From Myoxocephalus aenaeus (Eukaryota > Chordata > Actinopteri > Perciformes > Cottidae): a stretch of DNA of 64,000 nt. Shown piece after piece: positions 59,295-64,000 of the stretch. The notes under the pieces were generated by a model. It saw nothing but the letters and a program-made list of their open reading frames with translations, made no database searches and was not told the origin of the DNA. Every line of letters starts with the position of its first letter. Position 1 is the stretch's first letter. The translations under genes were made by a program, and so were the position numbers. The stretch spans positions 3,195,001 through 3,259,000 of the forward strand of contig JBAMJR010000006.1 in assembly GCA_038501785.1 (NCBI GenBank), in the 5' to 3' direction.

Positions 59295-60754
59295 ATGTCA
59301 ACACAACAGCAACAGGTAATTATGAGAAGCAATACAGCAACTTGATCCGTTCAAATACGGCCGTGGTTGTAATTAGTATGCGGACATAACACGTGAACAT
59401 GCAACAATACGTAAAGTCATTATTATGATCGTGGTCCCAAAATGGTTTGTCATTAAGAGACCCACAATATTGAAACTGCATTAAGTTCAACTTGAAACTC
59501 TTTAAACTTCACATATACAGGATGCGGAAGCGGATATATGGATTTTTGTTGTTGTTATTATTTAGTTCTTTGAAGAATCAAAATGGCTTATATCATGGTT
59601 ATTAAAATGGATAAACTTAATGTTCACGATTTTACATGTCTATCCGGAAGTGTTTTAGCCATAATGTGAGGAGAAATAACATATACATTCATTAAGAAGT
59701 AACATTAATAATAATAATATTAGTGATTGCATATGCGTGACTGATGCTATAGGAGGCTACACGTCTGTCTTTATGGTATTGAAAGATGCTTTCAAAGTGC
59801 ATTTTAAAACACCTTACACAAAGATAAACAGAATGACGAAAATGTATTCATGTTGCAAAATAATGTGGGTACGTTACAAGTGAGTTAATATCTCATCTCA
59901 TCTTTTTTATCTGACGCCTCCTCATGTGTGTGATTAATTGTAACCTTTAGATAGATTGTGTGAATCCTATTCATCACCACAAAGACTGAAGTTCTCCTAC
60001 TCTACTCCGAACATATGATCGTATGCTCTGATATAGAGATAATGCCTTGTGATCATAGTTCTGAAGTGAGTGATCATTTATTGTCAAAATCAGTCCTGCT
60101 TGGCCTGTGATTCACACCCCTGCTGTTGGGTCATACATCAGTGTGATCCATAACACACGCTGTTCAGCTGTCATATCTCCTAGCCGTATTTCCTTTTTTT
60201 TTATATCTGAGCCACACATCATGAACTGCGCTGTTACGATTATGGGCTCTTTAACTACCCCACTGTTGGATCTCAATGGATTCATTTGTCTTTTTAGGCC
60301 GGGTTAAGGCTTCACCCCGGGGTTATTGCATCGGTGATCTTCATCTCTGTGGCGGCAATATTTGCTGCTCTATTGATCATCCGAAGATACTGCTTCCCAG
60401 TCAAGTAAGTAGACTGTATTAATGAGCCCGAACACGATTATTCAAAAATCGTATTGCAGTAACAACACATCACCCGGTTCTTTCACATAACTTTATTTCA
60501 GTGAGGCAAGATACCGATACTCACAGCTGAGGCGGATGGAGGACGAGGGTTCAACAGTGACAGAGGGTGAAGGCGACAGGGGGCCCTGCACAGTCGGAGA
60601 GGAGTCAGACGAGGTCAGTGCATCATCCCTGATTGCTGCTTTCATCTGTCCTTCATGCCACTGTACAAGCAGACCCAGCTGTAACTTTCCTTATCACTTC
60701 ACATGTCATTTTGTAAATTCTTTTTTCCCCTCCTTACAGGATCTTCTGGAATAA
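59295..60754 (+). CDS. Small single-pass membrane protein, 84 residues, four exons, unidentified
   Basis: Exons 59295-59315, 60298-60404, 60502-60613 and 60740-60754; all phases agree and all introns are GT-AG. The protein starts MSTQQQQAGLRLHPG, has no cleavable signal peptide, and crosses the membrane once at about residues 14-36 (VIASVIFISVAAIFAALLII). RRYC follows, giving a positive-inside cytosolic C-terminus and a type III topology. The tail holds a YXXphi signal (YSQL at about 49-52) and an acidic end EESDEDLLE containing DXXLL (DEDLL), the class bound by GGA adaptors; a membrane-side cysteine could be palmitoylated. Together these suggest a TGN/endosome/lysosome protein. It resembles small integral membrane proteins generally, but I cannot assign an orthologue. 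Lies between cfap20dc and fam3d on the same strand. Confidence 0.8.
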
Positions 60755-61113
60755 ATCTCAGACTGAGATGCAAATGGGCTGAAACATTGTTTATTGTGGA
60801 TGAATTGTGTGCTTTAGGGCTGCAGCTAATGATTCTGTCTATTTTATAATGAAAACATAATTTGATCCACACAACTTCAGAAAACATTGAGCAAATACTT
60901 GCAAATCATTGGCAATTATTGCAATCATTCTGTATCATTATCCAGCAGTTATGAGATATATGTTAGCATCAAATGGAGGTTTGACACTTCAGATGTTTGA
61001 AACTCCCCAATTGACTTGCAGCTATACGTAGTCACACTAACTACCAGTTGTCCAGTTGTTTGCTTTGAAATATATTTCCATTTTCATGCTAACGTTAACC
61101 CACTTAAAATAAA
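60750..61113 (+). terminator. Polyadenylation signals of the small membrane protein gene
   Basis: An AATAAA at 60750-60755 overlaps the stop codon itself, and another lies at 61108-61113 about 350 bases downstream. The second is the more plausible signal. Confidence 0.4.
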
Positions 61114-63210
61114 TTTGCTGTGGCGTTCAGAGTCCACCGAGTCTTTAATGGACTTCAGGCTGAGTGATGTTGCATGATATTTGTAGACAGCTCTATTTCC
61201 CACAAAGAAAAGAAAAACCTGCAACTCCTCCACCTGCTAGAAAGTCACAAGTGAACATTGTTGGGATAACGTCAGCGTCACAGGATACTGGTGTCAGCTC
61301 GCACTGATAAATCATTAATCAGACAATCATTTCACAATGGTTTGTCTTTTCATTTTTGTTTGTATGATCAACAAATCAAGCAATATAATCAATCTGTTGT
61401 CATCTGCTATGAGATTGATTATGAGGTTAAAGTTCATGTATTATTGCAGATTTTGCTCTACTACGGTTACTGATGATGGTGTGAATGATGTCAGTGATGA
61501 CTACTGCGTATATATTTATATTTTGGTGTACAAATTATATCTATTCATCTTGTGTACTGGTTGATGTATTTGGCCATCTGCTTGGATTGTCCTTGTTCTG
61601 TCCAACTGGCGTAATTCACTATTTCTGTCTCTTTTCTGAAGAGCATCTCTACTTTTATTTTATTATTGCTTGAATGTACACACACAGTATTTACAAAAAG
61701 AAGGTAAAAGCAAGGATATTTTGTGTAATGTTATCCATTCAAATGTTTCTCTGAATGTATAAACGTTCCGTTATCATTAAAATGTGGTACAAATCGACCC
61801 TCTGCTGGTTCTCTTTAGTATTACACCATGTTAGGACTATGAAGAGTTAAGATGCTGTAAACATACGCTGTTATAATGCAAATCCCCTCAAATAACAACA
61901 TTAACAGCCCTAATTGAACTAGGTTTGGTTGGATGGAAAAACAAACAGGTCAAACAGAAAATATTTCATAGCATTTACTGTATGTGTCTAATGTTAGTGC
62001 TCACACTTACTTTCTGTAATTCTCTCGGTAAAGTTTTTAATTCTTTACAATTTCAGTTTGTTTTATGCTTGCGCGGTGTAGCTGAAGCTGTCATAGTTCA
62101 TACATTCTGTGTTGTTTTTTCCTGTAATTTGTCAGCCATCTTTATGTGTGTGGTTCATCACGATATGGCCATGCAGAGGCTTTAATTCACTAATCAGCTC
62201 CTCAACTGTGTCTTGGTGGATGAATTATGACCGTATTATGATCTGGCCACAGTAACGTCAATAACAGTCATAAGATCAGTTCATTAATGCCTGAAGGAAA
62301 ATGCTATTTTAGTTTGGACCCCTCCAGGCAGGTGAAAGCTGAGACTTAGCTACTGCTCAAGGATCAGCAGAGCAGAAGCTTAGTGACACTGGGATTAACA
62401 TATGGAAAATATTTATTAGGAATAACCTCATGTACCATTTCTTTTTCAAGTGGGTCCCTGAACATGCTTTTCAGTGGCGACTAACTCTTGCGCAAACAGT
62501 GTTGTCCATCCATCAAAAGTATGGATTTAAATTCATTATATCTTGACAAATACACCATTGGCCTATTTATTTTGTGTTTATTGTAATAACTCCCTCTTAG
62601 CCAGGTTTCCTTTGAACAACAAGCTTTAATCTCAGTGGCATTTACCTGTAGCACAAGGGAAATAACGATACAATGTTTTTTTTCTTCTAAATTGAGTTCT
62701 CATTTGTTATAGTTTCTTTTCAGGTTTTGTTTGTTCCTATTCCATGCATATGTATCTGCTTTTAGTGAGAGTTTGGCCTTTTATTCTATCATCTGGAGCA
62801 TTTTTTTAATAAACAGATAACCTCACATCACATGGGTTTTATGAAAAAAAATTACATAAAAATAGAGGGAAGTACACGAAAAAAAAGTTACATACAAATA
62901 GAGGGAATTATTTTAACATATGTTTTGGGTTTACACATCCAATTTGAAATATGAAGCTTGTGATCTTGTTTTCTCCTCTTTGAGTTATTCCCTTTCCCGG
63001 TTTCATATGTTTGTTTTGCGCGTCAGCTGAGCACAATCTGCTGTTTGCAAAAGGCAAACGTACCTGTTACTGCTCCCATTTTTGACTGTAAAAGAGAGAC
63101 ACTTTATTTGCTAGTTATCGGTGGCTGTGCATGGATAGTGCCACATCCTGGTTTTTATAGTACAAGGAGGGGCTGCTTTCTTTTTCCATATCCAAACAAC
63201 CTTCCCAGGC
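60755..63210. other. 3' UTR and intergenic sequence before fam3d
   Basis: AT-rich with no further exons supported. Short similar units occur at 62842-62915 (TTACATAAAAATAGAGGGAA and TTACATACAAATAGAGGGAA). A TATA-like TTTTATAG at about 63153 could serve the downstream gene. Confidence 0.45.
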
Positions 63211-63411
63211 ATGGCTGGAGGAATTATCAGAGTGTACGTTCACAGATGAGATGACACCAAAGCTCTGCTGTCTCTACAATATTTATTGTTCACAGGAAAT
63301 ACTTGAAGGGCATTTCAAAGGTCTCAGCTCTTGCCTTTGGGAACTGGAAGCTATCTGAGTTATTGCCGATATGAGAAATCAAGGTGAGATTTCACTTTAT
63401 TTCAAAAACAG

Positions 63412-63887
63412 GTATCTTTGTTTGTATCTCTGCCAATCTTCATCTCTTTGTGGTTGACAGCTGCTGTGCTTCTTGCTGCTGCAAGTGTTGTCCTCCTTAT
63501 AACCTGGGGGTTTTCCATCAAGTCATTTGATGTTCTGGAAACAGCAGGATATATTCTTGGTGAGCTCATTTCTACTTATTACATCATAAATCCTGAACGT
63601 CCTCATCTCATTTTAATAACACGGCCTCCATTCTTTTATTTTAGAGTTTAATGACAAAGACCAAATCAAACCAAAATTCCAAAAAGGTAAATTAAATTAT
63701 GAAAGTACTTCCACATTAACTGTTCGTGTGGTTTTCCTTCATGATTAGAAGTACTTTTCTCTTGCATATTCAGCTACAACAACTGGGCCTAAGTGCAGCC
63801 TTGCCAGAGTCTGTCCGTCTGACCATTTCGCTTTCGGAATCAGCAGCGGAGCAGCTGATGTCGTTGGACCAAAGATCTGTTTCGATG
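63412..63887 (+). CDS. fam3d: FAM3-family secreted protein, first recognisable exons (gene continues past window)
   Basis: Exons 63412-63559, 63645-63686 and 63774-63887 join in consistent phase. The first encodes a hydrophobic signal/anchor (ISLWLTAAVLLAAASVVLLI), the second a short hydrophilic linker, and the third the family hallmark: a KCSLARVCPSDHFAFGISSG segment followed by AADVVGPKICFDG. FAM3 proteins are secreted cytokine-like factors with a globular beta-beta-alpha fold and conserved cysteines. The D assignment rests on position next to cfap20dc, recalled as the human arrangement; FAM3B-like is the alternative. The start codon lies in an upstream exon I could not fix: ATG at 63211 (ATGGCTGGAGGAATTATCAGA) would be in phase but has a weak GTGTAC donor. 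The rest of the gene lies beyond 64000. Confidence 0.8.
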
Positions 63888-64000
63888 GTAAAATGTGCGT
63901 GTTTGATACGGTATTACTGGACATGACTAAGGATGGAAATGTGTGTGACTGAGTGAAACTCAACTGTATCTGTAACTCAACAGCATTATGAGTAATGTGT

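Overview
The window is nuclear DNA of a ray-finned fish, probably a percomorph teleost. It is AT-rich and intron-rich, with long dinucleotide microsatellites, tRNA-derived SINE sequence, and Rex/L2/CR1-type LINEs plus MITE-like elements of kinds familiar from fish genomes. The gene order CFAP20DC then FAM3D also matches my recollection of human 3p14. All calls come from reading frames, splice signals and remembered families; no database search was possible.

Layout. 1-2.1 kb: a decayed intronless gene with an XPG/FEN-like nuclease region and a CXC zinc-type tail, followed by A-rich DNA and retroelement fragments. 2.1-22 kb: mostly intergenic, holding microsatellites, a GC-rich TA-flanked inverted-repeat element at 17.7 kb, a possible hAT end, and a few weak exon candidates. 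22.3-57.8 kb: one plus-strand gene, cfap20dc, reconstructed as 17 coding exons whose phases agree throughout (2397 bp, 798 codons plus stop). Its large introns carry most of the mobile DNA, including a GC-rich LINE with an intact 520-codon reverse transcriptase frame, a MITE nested in that LINE's 3' UTR, a decayed minus-strand L2-like LINE and a tRNA-derived SINE. 59.3-60.75 kb: a compact four-exon plus-strand gene for an 84-residue single-pass membrane protein that I cannot name; its tail ends in an acidic dileucine sorting-type signal. 63.4-63.9 kb: the first recognisable exons of a FAM3-family secreted protein, most likely fam3d, running off the right edge.

How the genes fit together. The three host genes share a strand but do not look functionally linked. 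CFAP20DC belongs to the CFAP20 axonemal family, and an RFX X-box-like site lies about 130 bp before its start codon. The small membrane protein carries TGN/endosome sorting-type signals and has two E-boxes of CLEAR-like form upstream. FAM3 proteins are secreted cytokine-like factors. The most interesting candidate for something undescribed is the small membrane protein gene between cfap20dc and fam3d.
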